Position numbers and translations under genes: made by a program. A stretch of 64,000 nt of DNA from Eustoma russellianum. Its lineage: Eukaryota > Streptophyta > Magnoliopsida > Gentianales > Gentianaceae. Shown piece after piece: positions 1 through 10,149 of the stretch. Position 1 is the first letter of the stretch. Each line of letters opens with the position of its first letter. Location of the stretch: the NCBI GenBank assembly GCA_036186865.1, contig AP025069.1:16198797-16262796 (forward strand). Direction: 5' to 3'. The notes beneath the pieces are model-generated. The model did no database searches, was not told where the DNA came from, and was given only the letters and a program-made list of their open reading frames with translations.

Positions 1-520
1 TCTGTTTTCAGGACCTGTATTGTGACGTTCGAAAAACTAGGTTACAGGTCTTCAAAAATTCTGACATTTGGAGAGATCTTAGTCTCAGATGTTTTGAGTA
101 TCTCCTAAAAATTTCAGATCAAAATTCAACCTTTAGCCCTTTTAAAAATAGTTGGTGGTTAGATTGCGCAAATCTGTCTGAAACGGTAGTCTGACTAGAA
201 AAATTTATTCTGATTCAACCCTGGCTCCAAATGATTTGGAAATTTAATGACAAGTCCCTTAATATGTGTATTTAATTGGGTTGAAACATTTTTGAAAAAT
301 TCCTTTGGGAAGTTAGTCAAATACGTTCAAAGTCTCAAGTTTTGCAAGCCTGAAAATCAGACTGCACTAGTCTCAGAACTTTTGATTTTTGGATGACTTA
401 TGCTTGTTCAAAAGGGTTGAAACTTGCGCCACATTTAACTTAAATCATGTGGCTATGTTTCTGGAAAGTTTCATAATTTTTGAAATTCGTTTGATATTTT
501 TACGATCGTGATGAAGATGG
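1..520. other. unassigned sequence
   Basis: No convincing reading frame, LTR end or RNA gene is visible. If the LTR-like segment to the right is real and on the minus strand, this stretch would be the start of that element's untranslated leader, but no primer-binding site I recognise supports this. Confidence 0.3.
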
Positions 521-1905
521 TGCACTATGCTGGAAACTGAAAGTAAGTGCTAAAAAGTAAAGAACACAAGGAATTTTATACTAGTTCGGTTAAATCAACC
601 TACTCCAGTCTTCGAGTACACATTGCTCGGTTATAACTAATCACAAAACAACAAACAACACCTTACCACACAGGGTTGATGGAGTTATACACCAACTCCA
701 ACCCTTTACAAACCTTACAAAGAATCACAATGATCACGAACACCACCACCGAGCGGATGGAAGATTGATCACACCTTGATCAATATTTTACAACAATATA
801 GCGTGTATGGTGGTTTATATGAAGCCTATACAATATGTATGAATATGAATACAATAGGCTTTGAGAGAGAAGAAGAAAGAAGTGTAGAAGGAGAGGGTCT
901 AGTAAAACGTTTTTGCTCTTGAAATTCCAAGACTTGTGTTGTATTTGATTTGCTCTTCTTTTCCTCTTTTTATCAAGATGTGGCCGCCCCCTATTGCCTT
1001 TTCTTCCCCCTTGAAAATTATCTTTTAAGTCCTTAGAAGAATACCTTGCATCATTGTGACATTCACTTGCTTACTTGGCAACACTTCATTGGATGATCAT
1101 CTTGCCCTGCTTACATGGCACTCACTGATTGGATGAGGTGTGTCATCATTTGATGACTGTATAAATCTGAAAACATCCCTTAAAAACATGTGCCCATTAG
1201 TGGTTAAAATATTGCCATAAGTCACATAATCAATCCCATAAAATTTGCAAAACAAATTAATCCCCATTAATCTCAAATATTCGGCAATCCCATTTCTTCA
1301 TATGCTAAAATTTTCAGCATGTGCAATATTCAAGACAAGTTCAAATTATTGCCATAATATCATCCAATCAATCCATTTAAATTAAAGAGGCAAATATATC
1401 ATCATTAAGCTCAAGAAATCGGCCAACCTTATTTACACATGCTGAATTTTCAGCATGTGTTACAAATGTGACATAGTTTGAAATATTACCTTGTGTATCT
1501 CCCTCCTTCATGTCACCAACCTTGTATACTTCATTCATGGCCAATCCAGATGCCAAATAAGCTCCACATATGCTCCATCAAGGCTGAGCTAGGCGTGTGA
1601 TGTAGGATTGGCATGTGCTGAATTTTATTTTTGCAAACTTTATAAAATAGTGCATAATAATTATACACATATGGATATTCCAATCAGCCCTAAATTGGTT
1701 TTTCTAGAACACTTTAGAATGTATTGAATATATAAAAAGTGTCTAAATACATGTTATATGTCATGCCAAAAACATTCCATGTGTCATGTTCGTAGAAAAC
1801 CGATTTTTCGACTTTTGTCGATTACGCGATTTTTCTCCGATTGAATTCAAACTTTTTGCACATGTTATATATATTATGTCACACATAATATACATAGAAT
1901 AACTT
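521..1905 (-). mobile_element. LTR-like segment interrupting Copia-1
   Basis: The segment starts at a TGCACTATGC end. Read on the minus strand it ends with a block rich in CTTGTGTTCTTTAC-type sequence near 545-600, which resembles the R-U5 end of plant copia LTRs. Its right limit is set by the abrupt loss of integrase similarity in the neighbouring copia element near 1905. The inference is an LTR of another element inserted into Copia-1, with its internal region beyond the left edge. I see neither a target duplication nor a second LTR, so this could also be unrelated filler. The stretch 1436-1460 holds an 11-bp-arm palindrome. Confidence 0.33.
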
Positions 1906-2918
1906 TTTGTTCTGTTCATCCTTTCAGCAACACCATTATATTGAGGTGTCTTTGACACTGTCTTTTCTCTCCTGATCCTATTCTTGACACAATAATCCTC
2001 AAACTCATTGCTGCAGTATTCTCCACCATTGTCCAACCTCAAGCACTTCAGCTTCAGCCCTGTTTTGTTTTCAACAAGACTTCTCCATCCCTTGATGATT
2101 TCAAATACGTTAGACTTGTGTTTCATAAAGTACACCCACAGCTTCCTCGCTGAGTCATCAATAAAAGTAACATAGTAGCGAGAGCCATTCAGTGAAGGCA
2201 CATCTGAAGGGCCCCAAACGTCTGTGTGTACAAGCTCCAACTTCTCAGCTCTGAGACTTCTCTTGTGATTTGTAAAGCTTACGGCCTTTTGTTTACCAAA
2301 CACACAAGATTCACACAGTGGTATATCAATGTTGGATATACCTTCCAGCTTCCCTTTAGACGCCATTACCTTCATCCCCTTGACACTCATGTGTCCAAGT
2401 CTCTGATGCCAGAGCTCGACGTCATTCGCTGAGCTGCCTACATTTGCCGAGCTTTTGTTTGAGAATTTGTAAAGAGTTTCTACTCTCAAACCTTGTGCCA
2501 TAATTAAGGATCCTTTGACTAGCTTTTAATGAGTTTTTCTGAATCTTCCTTCTAGGTCAGAATCATCAGCTAATTGTGTTATTAAAATCAAGTTCTTGGT
2601 CAGCCGATGTACGTCTCTTGCTTGAAGCAGCTTCAGATGCCTTCCATCTGGTAGAGTTAGTATGATATCTCCCTTGCCAATGATATCATAGGAGTCATCA
2701 TCCCCGAGATATACTTTCCCAAAGTTTCCACTTTTATAATTTGCAAAGTATTCCCTATTGGATGTGGCATGAAAAGAGGTCCCAGTGTCGAAGATTCAAA
2801 GAGCGTCAGCTTGGCTTTCACAACTTAGAATCGGACCAGCACTATCAGACTCAGACGCTTGAGAGACATGGATTTCATTTCCATTCTTGTCCGTCTGATC
2901 AGCCTTCTTCTTTACTCT
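1906..2918 (-). pseudogene. Copia-1 pol fragment: protease, GAG-pre-integrase, integrase N-terminal half
   Basis: This is the polyprotein segment that would cut the precursor and integrate the cDNA. The protease DTG lies just after an in-frame stop at 2796-2798. A second stop lies at 2526-2528. From the ATG at 2501 a 246-codon stretch is open. It holds the GAG-pre-integrase motif (WHQRLGHMS, then CESCVFGKQ) and the integrase core, with D in HTDVWGP, D in RLDNGGEY and E in PQYNGVAERMNRT. After NRT the frame continues into unrelated residues (about 43 codons), so the ORF end is a junction artefact. The RT and RNase H domains that should follow are missing. Both stops occupy positions where relatives have Trp. 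Confidence 0.8.
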
Positions 2919-3659
2919 GAAATCGCGTTTAAGATGACCATTCTTCTTACAATTCTAGCAGGTCAGATTTGAGTTCTTAGATTTGCTCTTCATGGATTGC
3001 GATCTCCCACCTCTGTCATTACCCCTCTTGGCAGGTCTGCCGTGCTCTTCTGTGTTCAGCGCGGCTCTAGAACTTTCAGGGGTGTCACTGTTCCTCCTCC
3101 TTGAGTCTTCATCAAGCAGCACATATACCACGTTTTCAAACTTCAACGTATCTTCTTTGGATGAGTTGGTCACAGCCATAACAACTCCATCCTAACTGTC
3201 AGGCAGACTTGACAGTATTACCAAGGCCAGAACTTCATTTTCGAAGACGATCCCAACCGACTCAAGTTGGCTAGTAATCGTATTAAACTCGTCCAAGTGT
3301 TCCTGCATCGTTTTACTTTCAGTCTTCTTCATGCTGAAAAGTCTCTTCATCAGATGCACCTTGTTAGACGCAGATGGTTTTTCATACATCCTTGTCAAAG
3401 CATTCATCACATCCTTTGAGGTCTTCTCTTTTGAGATATTGAATGCTACGGTTCGGGTCAGAGACAACATAATGGCACCGAGCGCTTTATGATCCAGAAT
3501 CTCCCATTCTCAATCCGTCATGTCAGTAGGCTTCACCTCTTTCCCTTCAAGAGGCAGATATAGATCTCTCTGATATACATAATCTTCAGCCTGCATCTTA
3601 CAGATACCGAAGTTTGATCCGTCAAATCTATCGATTCTTGATTTACTATCATCGGCCAT
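2919..3659 (-). pseudogene. Copia-1 gag (nucleocapsid precursor), nonsense-mutated
   Basis: The start ATG at 3657-3659 opens MADDSKSRIDRFDGSNF, a typical copia Gag N-terminus, 41 nt from the LTR edge. The UBN2-type Gag core follows (FNISKEKTSKDVMNALTRMYEK, LMKRLFSMKK, then SIGIVFENEV-like residues). Stops lie at 3510-3512, 3192-3194 and 2955-2957, each replacing a Trp codon. The zinc knuckle is at 2919-2960: C, stop, N, C, then GH, with the last Cys changed to Phe, so two of its conserved positions are lost. This would have been the RNA-binding shell protein of the virus-like particle. Confidence 0.8.
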
Positions 3660-3686
3660 TGCTCCCACTCAAACAAAGAACCCTTC

Positions 3687-3698
3687 GCTTTGATACCA
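3687..3698 (-). other. primer-binding site of Copia-1 (initiator Met tRNA)
   Basis: Minus strand reads TGGTATCAAAGC, two bases inside the LTR. It matches the plant tRNA-iMet 3' end (TGGTATCAGAGC) with one change. Confidence 0.8.
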
Positions 3699-3700
3699 TT

Positions 3701-4277
3701 TGTTGGGGATTAATTGTGGAACAATGGAGACAACCACGATAATAAATACAAGAACGCACAAAAATAATGAACAATGACCAAAGAAAACAACAAACGTAGA
3801 ATACAAGATTTAACGTGGGAAAACCCTCAAGGGGAAGAAAAACCCGCGGCGGCGGCACGCCAAGAAATTCACTATCACCAATTGAATTTGAGTTACAACA
3901 AGGCAGCGTCTAACAAGGGATTTTATGGGGAGTAAAAAGATTAGCATGAATTATGAGATTTTCCTTTTACATCGCTATCATACCAAGAATAGGACTCTTT
4001 TGGATATTCCTTATAGAAAAGATAAGTACGGAAATTTCTATTCAAAACGGGATCCTCATCAATCAAATCTACAATCAATTAATATTCCATCCCGTAACTT
4101 TTTGGTGTATTGCCGAGCTGAGATCAATGTTGTGACGTTCAGCTCTGCTCGGCATTGCTCCTGTCCAGCTCGACATCTCTGCTCGGCAGTAGCTCACAAC
4201 TCCAAGTCCTTTGAGCTCAGAGTCTTGAGCTCGGTCTCACTTCAGCTTGGCTGACTTCAGTTCCACCAAACTTAACA
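3701..4277 (-). repeat. Copia-1 5' LTR
   Basis: The inner edge is fixed by the adjacent primer site (plus-strand TGTTGGGGAT). The outer edge is placed at CTTAACA, which gives ends TGTTRR..YYAACA; CCTAACA at about 4301 is an alternative. The partner LTR is not in the window. Confidence 0.55.
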
Positions 4278-5429
4278 ATTATGACTATTTGGTGCCCTAA
4301 CATTCGCGTGCTTGGTAATGAAGGATCAAGACTTAATGCATACAACCCATGGGAAAGCTTGCCTATTTACATTATAGGAAATAAAAAGGGTCTACTTTTC
4401 AAAAGGAAAGATATAACAACTTGTATCCAAACGAATCAAGAAAAACGAGTCTTTGAAAATGAGTTGTAAGGGATTCATGCTTATTAGTGAACACGTTGAT
4501 TGCTGCGTTAGAATCTAAAAACCAGGTTTTGAAAGGAACATCAACAAAATTGGTTTCATACTCAACAATGAACGGTGATTACCATGTCTTTTGCAATAAC
4601 ATCCTCCCATGGCTTGATTGGTAGAAGTAGTTTCACCTTATTTGGCGGCATTTGTCCAAGTTTCTTTGCCTTATTGAGTCGATCATTCTTATAACTCCGC
4701 AAGATCATGTCAAATAATTTCCAGTCCTTTTCTATTTATTCTCTTTTACGTTGTATTATAAGAAATCTTAGTCTCACTGGAAGCAAACTCTCTAATCCCT
4801 TAGAATGGATGTATCGTTTGCCTGTCTCTCACCCTCCTAAGAACCTAGCGGTAGCTATTGCTGTCGTTGGGATATACTGAATATGCTTTTTGTTTGTTGT
4901 TGTATAAGAAATCTTAAAAGGTTCATACTACTAAGAAAGAGAGTTACATAGCAAAATGCATTAGAAAGGACATAGAAATAGTTATTCTTAAGCTGTTCAA
5001 TGACGTTGTTCATTTTCATTATATGCTCACATACTCTAGTCAGTCTATCATATCTCAAAGTGTAATTAAGTGCCAACATCATGTTAAAAGTGATGTTATA
5101 GTATATAATGCATTTAATGAGCTATGTTCTTGGACTTTAGGATTAAATGCCAACATCATGTTAAAAGTGATGTTTTAATCTTCTAACGGATCATCTTTAT
5201 GTTATACATATTTGTAGCCCAAAGGTGTATAGGGCAACGAATGAATAAGCGTGTAGACAATGTGTTCCTTTGTTCTTGGTTGGTTGCTATTCGTTGGTGA
5301 AATCTCTCTGAAAAGCATAAGTGTGCTATTATAAGGATAAGAAAAGAATGTATGCTTAGTGAATAAATGTATTGAATGAATGTTGTAATAGAGATAAGTA
5401 ATGGTTATATGATGATGTTTACAAAAAAA
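4278..5429. other. unassigned AT-rich sequence
   Basis: Only short frames without recognisable domains. A 20-bp stretch (TGCCAACATCATGTTAAAAG, with the next bases also shared) occurs twice, near 5070 and 5150. I see no gene here. Confidence 0.4.
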
Positions 5430-6060
5430 AATGTCATACAACAATATGAGTTCTGACATGTGATAAGAATGAATGCTGTCAAGCAGCGGTATGCCCAATA
5501 ACACAAAAATATGTCGTACAACGATATGACCTCCGACATGTATAAATGTTAAATGAAAGGTCTCATGAAACAGTATGGCCTCTGAAACAATGTATGTCAT
5601 GCAACAATATGACCTCTGAAATGTATGAACAAAACGAATGTGATACAACAGTTTGCCATCTGAAAATTTAAGAATGTTAATCATAACGTATCATACAACG
5701 GTATAACCTCTGATATGTCACAATGTTAATTGTAGTTTGCCACACAATAGTATGGCCCTGACATGTACGAATGCTAAATATAACTTGTTATGCAACGATG
5801 TGGCCTCTGACATGTAATAAAGCGATTTGTTATGCAATGGAAGGATGTGATAAATAATGAATGATATGTTATGGAATGAATGATATGTTATGATATAGGA
5901 TGATAGGTAATATTCTGATGTGTTATGTGATGAATGATTTGTGTTACGTAATGGGATGACATGTAATGAAATGGTATGCTATGTACAAAGATCTCCAAGT
6001 TAATGAAATGCTACGTTATGACAGGGTGAAATGATGTGTTAGGCTCTAAAGGAATGATAC
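5430..6060. repeat. degenerate tandem array, then ATGATATGTTATG-type simple repeats
   Basis: From about 5430 to 5820 a unit of roughly 55-70 bp recurs with the core TATGACCTCTGACATGTA preceded by ATGCAACA. From about 5820 to 6060 the sequence becomes short, drifting units such as ATGATATGTTATG. The 160-codon minus-strand frame over 5202-5684 arises from this array and is not a gene. Confidence 0.6.
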
Positions 6061-6270
6061 GTTAAGCCTAATGAATTGATGTGTAACTGATTCACTAAAT
6101 GTAGGCATGTATGCATGTGTGACAAAAAACTACAAGAATCTAAATGTATATGGTAAGGTTATGGAATAAGGGAAGTAGAAACAATGGTGTCTAGAGGGTT
6201 AACGTTTCTTACTAAGCATGCCGGAGCTTACTTTTTTCATGATTATCAAAACTCATTCTTCCATTTTGGC

Positions 6271-6490
6271 ACGCCGCAACGTGCCGCCATCTCGCCACCC
6301 TCCCACGATCCGTCGCCACCTTGCCACTACGTCGCCACCCCATGGCCAGTCTCGCCACCTAGCAACCCTCCCATGGCCCGCCACCACGCTGCCACTGCCA
6401 CCCATCACCGTGTGTGCTGCCATCTTGTGACTACCGTGCCACCACCTACCACCGCAGCCCACCATGTGCCACCATCGTGCCACCACCAAA
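6271..6490. other. C-rich CCA/GCCACC low-complexity tract
   Basis: The plus strand is dominated by CCACC, CGCCA and CCATGG units, very different from the AT-rich surroundings. It keeps frames open on both strands (His/Pro-rich or Gly/Trp-rich), but no domain or homologue is recognised. The following 320 bases hold nothing identifiable. Confidence 0.6.
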
Positions 6491-7423
6491 CCACTAGTGT
6501 GTGCGTGCATGCACTTTTATTCTCATTCTCTCTCAAATATGTTCCAAACAGCATTCATGGTAATGATACTTGTTTCAGCTTCTATGCAAAACATATTCAT
6601 TCCGATTTCAGCATCTATCATTCCAATTCCAATACCAATACACAAATTCAAACCAAACGCCCCTTATATCATTAGTTTATTTAGGATAGCTTTTCAATTT
6701 TCTCTTCATCTTTTCCAAATTTTATTTCCTCTCTTTTACGTTGAAGATGTAAAGTTTGAATATGATATTTGTATCGCATCTATTTATGAAAGATCTTTTT
6801 TTCATTGTTACTGATAAACCATAATTAGATCGTCTGTTAGTCAACAGCGGTCAACGGTTTAGTTTCAGTAGCTCAGCACTCAAAAGTATTGCAGTTCGGC
6901 AAGTACTGCAATTCAGCAGTTCAATGCCCAAGCATGGTTGTTCAGCCTCGTCTGCACCTCAGCGGGGCATCATGACACCCTTATAACATCGAAGAATATG
7001 CCAAGGATTACACCTCGGCATCAACTTCAGCTTATGTCCCAGTAGGACGCTTCAAACCACTTCAGCTGGGTAAGGCCAAGTCGTGCACTTCGGTCAGGTT
7101 TAGTCATGCACTTCGGCAATGCCTAGTCATGCACTTCGGCAGAGTTCAGCTGAGTACCACAGCAAATGAACTAAGTACGAAATTATTTTGTGGGACCCTC
7201 AAGTAGAGGTGCGATTCAAATATAGTTCCTACAGCTGGGTATTCTTCCTGAACCCGCCAAGGTCCTAACAGCCGTCCTACTGGTTACATCAACCAAGCCG
7301 GCCTATTAGTCACATCAGTCAGGCTACTGATCACATCAGCAGACCTACGGCACCTTAGGTTTTCTGCTCCAAGAAAATGTCCTATCCACCATCCACTATC
7401 AGGACTGAAGGCGGGAAAAGATC

Positions 7424-7430
7424 TATAAAA
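7424..7430 (+). promoter_or_regulatory. TATA box of the 5' LTR promoter
   Basis: CTATAAAAG in the middle of the LTR, at the usual U3/R position. The same box is at 21972-21978 in the 3' LTR and, inverted, near 8101-8108 and 12469-12475 in the nested element's LTRs. Confidence 0.65.
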
Positions 7431-7750
7431 GCAAGGCAACCAAGACAAAAGAGGGGGATCTGAATCCGAAATTCATACATTCATACTCAAAAGCAAATCC
7501 ATACACTTTGCTCCTCGGCACATACTGTGAGAAACTCCTAACTCACCCTTTGAATTATAAATCTCAGTGAGATATGGCCCAAACTGACTTGAGCGTCGGA
7601 GAGTTTTTCCCGGGGCCAACCCCATGGGACCTCTGACATGTGCTTCTTTGTGCAGGATATTTGGCGCTATTCCAGCTACGCATTCTCAATCCCAGTTAAC
7701 AATTCTTCACGTTAACTGACGAAGTTAATTTGAGGTCGTCTAAACCCTTG

Positions 7751-7755
7751 GTGAA
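7751..7755. other. target-site duplication GTGAA, left copy
   Basis: GTGAA directly left of the nested element's TGATG end; the same five bases follow its other end at 13070-13074. Confidence 0.9.
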
Positions 7756-8702
7756 TGATGAAACCGGATCTTCACCAAGGGTCTAGACGACCTCAAATTA
7801 ACTTCGTCAGTTAACGTGAAGAATTGTTAACTGAGATTGAGAATGCGTAGCTGGAATAGCACCAAATATCCTGCACAAAGAAGCACAGGTCAGAGGTCCC
7901 GGGGGGTTAGCCCCGGGAAAAACCCTCCGATGCTCAAGTCAGTTTGGGCCATATCTCACTGAGATTTATAATTCAAAAGGTGAGTTAGGAGTTTCTCACA
8001 GTATGTGCCGAGGAGCAAAGTGTATGGATTTGCTTTTGAGTATGAATGTATGAATTTCGGATTCAGATCTCCAGTCCCCTTCTTCGTCTTGGTTGGCTCA
8101 CTTTTATAGACTTTTCCCGCCGTTGGCTTCTGATAGTGGAGTGTGGAGAGGACACTTGCTTGGGGCAGAAAGCCTAAGGCACCGTAGGTCTGCTGATGTG
8201 ATTAGTAGTCTGACTGATGTGACTAATATGCCGGGTGTTGAGACCTTGGCGTGTTCAGAAAGATTCACCAGCTGTAGTCATTATATTTAAGTTGCACCTC
8301 GGTTTTGAGGATCCCACGAAGTAATATCATGCTTGGCTCTTTTGCTGTGGTACACAGCTGAACCCTGCCGAAGTGCATGACTTGCTGTGGTACACAGCTG
8401 AACCCTGCCGAAGTGCATGACTAGGCCTTATCGACGTGCATGACTTGGCCTTATCCTGCTGAAGTGGTCCAAAGTGCGATATTTGAAAATAAACGGAAAT
8501 CGGTGCTGAGGTGCAAGCCTTGGCATATTTATTCGAGGCTATAAAGACGTCATGATGCCCCGCTGAGGTACAGCCAAGGCTGAACAGCCATGCTCGGGTA
8601 CTGAGCTGTGGCACTTGCCGAATTGCTGTACTTTTGAGTGCTGAGCTACTGGAGCTAAACCGTTGACTGTTGACTAACAGACGATCTAGTTATGGTCTAT
8701 CA
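7756..8702 (-). repeat. 3' LTR of the nested element
   Basis: By eye nearly identical to 12124-13069. It abuts the host element's 5' LTR in inverted orientation with no spacer. Confidence 0.92.
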
Positions 8703-8718
8703 TTTGCCCCCAGATTTT
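8703..8718 (-). other. polypurine tract of the nested element
   Basis: Minus strand AAAATCTGGGGGCAAA directly before the 3' LTR; identical to the tract at 21365-21380. It primes plus-strand DNA synthesis. Confidence 0.85.
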
Positions 8719-8958
8719 GTGTGGCTGAGTTAAACTGCGAAGGCAGACAAATATTGTTCTGTAATGTGGCAATCTCCTCATTAATTATGCGGATATCCCT
8801 TTTCTTGTGCAGTAACTCCCGTCTTTAATGTAAGCGCTAATTCCGATGCCTTACCATTATTTTTTCGACGATTCCATTCCCTGAAGGAGGGAAAATTCAT
8901 GTACCTCTGCCTTTTTGAATTTCAAACAAAAAGGAGCAACTTTTCGCCTTCTCTCACT

Positions 8959-8966
8959 TATAAATA
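8959..8966 (+). promoter_or_regulatory. TATA box of the antisense unit, nested element
   Basis: CTCACTTATAAATAGAG, the same block as at 21112-21119 in the outer element (minus strand there). It lies about 120 bases before the ATG at 9088. Confidence 0.6.
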
Positions 8967-9087
8967 GAGACGATTTCTTCCATTCATTCTGCATTCTCCA
9001 CTCATCTTCCTCGTCTTTGAAGCCTATCCTTCTACAGTGTTCTTCCTTTCAATCCAAACCTTCATTTTTATGTAAACGTTCCAAAAC

Positions 9088-9590
9088 ATGTATACTCCCT
9101 CTTACTCAGAGGATCTGGAGGATGACCGTGAGGTCCAATCCTTCTATGAAAAATTTGGCTCTGATGGGGACAACCGTCCTTCAAGGAGATCATGCCTTAC
9201 TGGCAGATCCTCTTTGGTTACTGCCATATCCTTCGTTTTAGTACCCCTGCCATCTCTTGGTACGGGTCCTCCTTTAACATATCCCTTTCCAGCAAAGGAT
9301 TCATTTTGTTGTACTTCAAACATGGATAGGTCAAATAAATCAGTCCCTTCTGCGAAACAAGCATCCCGCTCTATGGTTACATGGCAGAGCAAAAATTTTA
9401 CTGCTTCCATATCTTGAAGATGGCCTGCGAAGAATGTAATCGCAATTGTATCTTGCTTCACTGGAAGAAGAGGGATTTGTGTGATTGATGCCTGTCAAGG
9501 AATCTGTCCAGATCTGGATAAGGAGCATTCTGAGCTTGCTGACCTCCATAGTCCTAAGACTGAAGCTGTAGTTGAAAACCGAAGTGCTTA
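9088..9590 (+). pseudogene. remnant of the antisense gene, nested element
   Basis: The frame from ATG 9088 begins MYTPSYSEDLEDDREVQ, clearly related to residues 16-32 of the antisense protein encoded at 20037-20960 (KYTPSYPEDMEDDREVQ). The middle of the frame (residues about 20-109) no longer aligns by eye. Near 9505-9570 another frame holds DKEHSELADLHSPKTEAV, which matches a second block of the relative (NKEHPQLADLHNSEADAV). The coiled-coil body is missing or rearranged and no uninterrupted frame joins the two blocks, so this copy is broken. It is antisense to the element it belongs to and has its own TATA box. Confidence 0.6.
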
Positions 9591-9699
9591 GTCCCAAAGT
9601 GGAATTGATCTCAGAGAAGATGAAGAAGTTTTAAAGTAGAATAGGATTTTCTGTAGTTGTAATAGATTTTGTATTTCAATGAAAATCCAACTTCTGCTC

Positions 9700-10080
9700 T
9701 TCGGCTTCTTTCAGCTTCTTTTACTGTTTTTATCCACAACATGTGAAGTTGTGCTTACTTCATCTTGAATACAAATATTTGTCCTCAGCTCTGCAAAGCC
9801 TTGCTCTTTTTTCCATAGTCGCAAGTGTTTCAGTACTGCAAAGTTTGCTTTACGCAAATATTTGCCTTCAACTTGCTCTATGCTGATAACTTGCATGTAT
9901 TTGTCTTCAGCTTAAGAGACTTTACTTGTTCTATTTCGATAGTTTGCAAGTATTTGTCTTCTTAAGAGACTTTACTCGCTCTATTTTGATAGTTTGCAAG
10001 TATTTGTCTTCAGCTTTGCCAAAAGAATATCTTTTGTATGCTGGCTCTTCGCTGAAGTAATATCTTCAGCTTTTGTACTT
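9700..10080. repeat. degenerate copies of the 94-bp Tat unit
   Basis: TTTGCAAGTATTTGTCTTC with TCTATTTTGATAG recurs three to four times. On the minus strand this is the same GACAAATACTTGC / ATAGAGCAAG unit that is amplified at 18835-19770, but here it is not homogenised. Confidence 0.55.
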
Positions 10081-10149
10081 GGTTCTTCAGCTCTGCTGTG
10101 CCTTAAATATTGAGAGGTGGGAAAACCTTTATCCCCTTTTTTTCAAGCC

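Larger units (their letters stand above)
1906..4277 (-). mobile_element. Copia-1, truncated Ty1/copia element (5' LTR, gag, part of pol)
   Basis: On the minus strand the order is LTR (3701-4277), primer-binding site (3687-3698), gag (from 3659), CCHC knuckle, protease, GAG-pre-integrase and the first half of integrase. Reading then stops matching near 1905. RT, RNase H and the 3' LTR are absent. At least five in-frame stops make it non-functional. The order PR-INT identifies copia, because in gypsy elements integrase follows RNase H. Confidence 0.8.
6812..7755 (+). repeat. 5' LTR of the outer Tat element, main part
   Basis: Starts TGATAAACC and matches 21381-22059 in the same orientation over its first 710 bases. 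It has a 27-bp-type duplication near GCACTTCGGC that the 3' copy lacks. The LTR is cut 15 bases before its end by the nested element and resumes after 13074. Confidence 0.9.

Noticed and set aside
5202..5684. 160-codon open frame on the minus strand
   Set aside because: Produced by a degenerate tandem array that happens to lack stops; no start context or domain.
6184..6675. His/Pro-rich open frame of 163 codons
   Set aside because: Low-complexity C-rich sequence opens frames on both strands; no domain, no splice-site pattern.
7690..7835. near-perfect palindrome taken as a foldback element or MITE
   Set aside because: It is the junction of two inverted LTRs, explained by the nested insertion and its GTGAA duplication.
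8093..8614. open frames in 8093-8290 and 8327-8614
   Set aside because: They lie within an LTR and mirror its inverted copy; LTRs do not code here.
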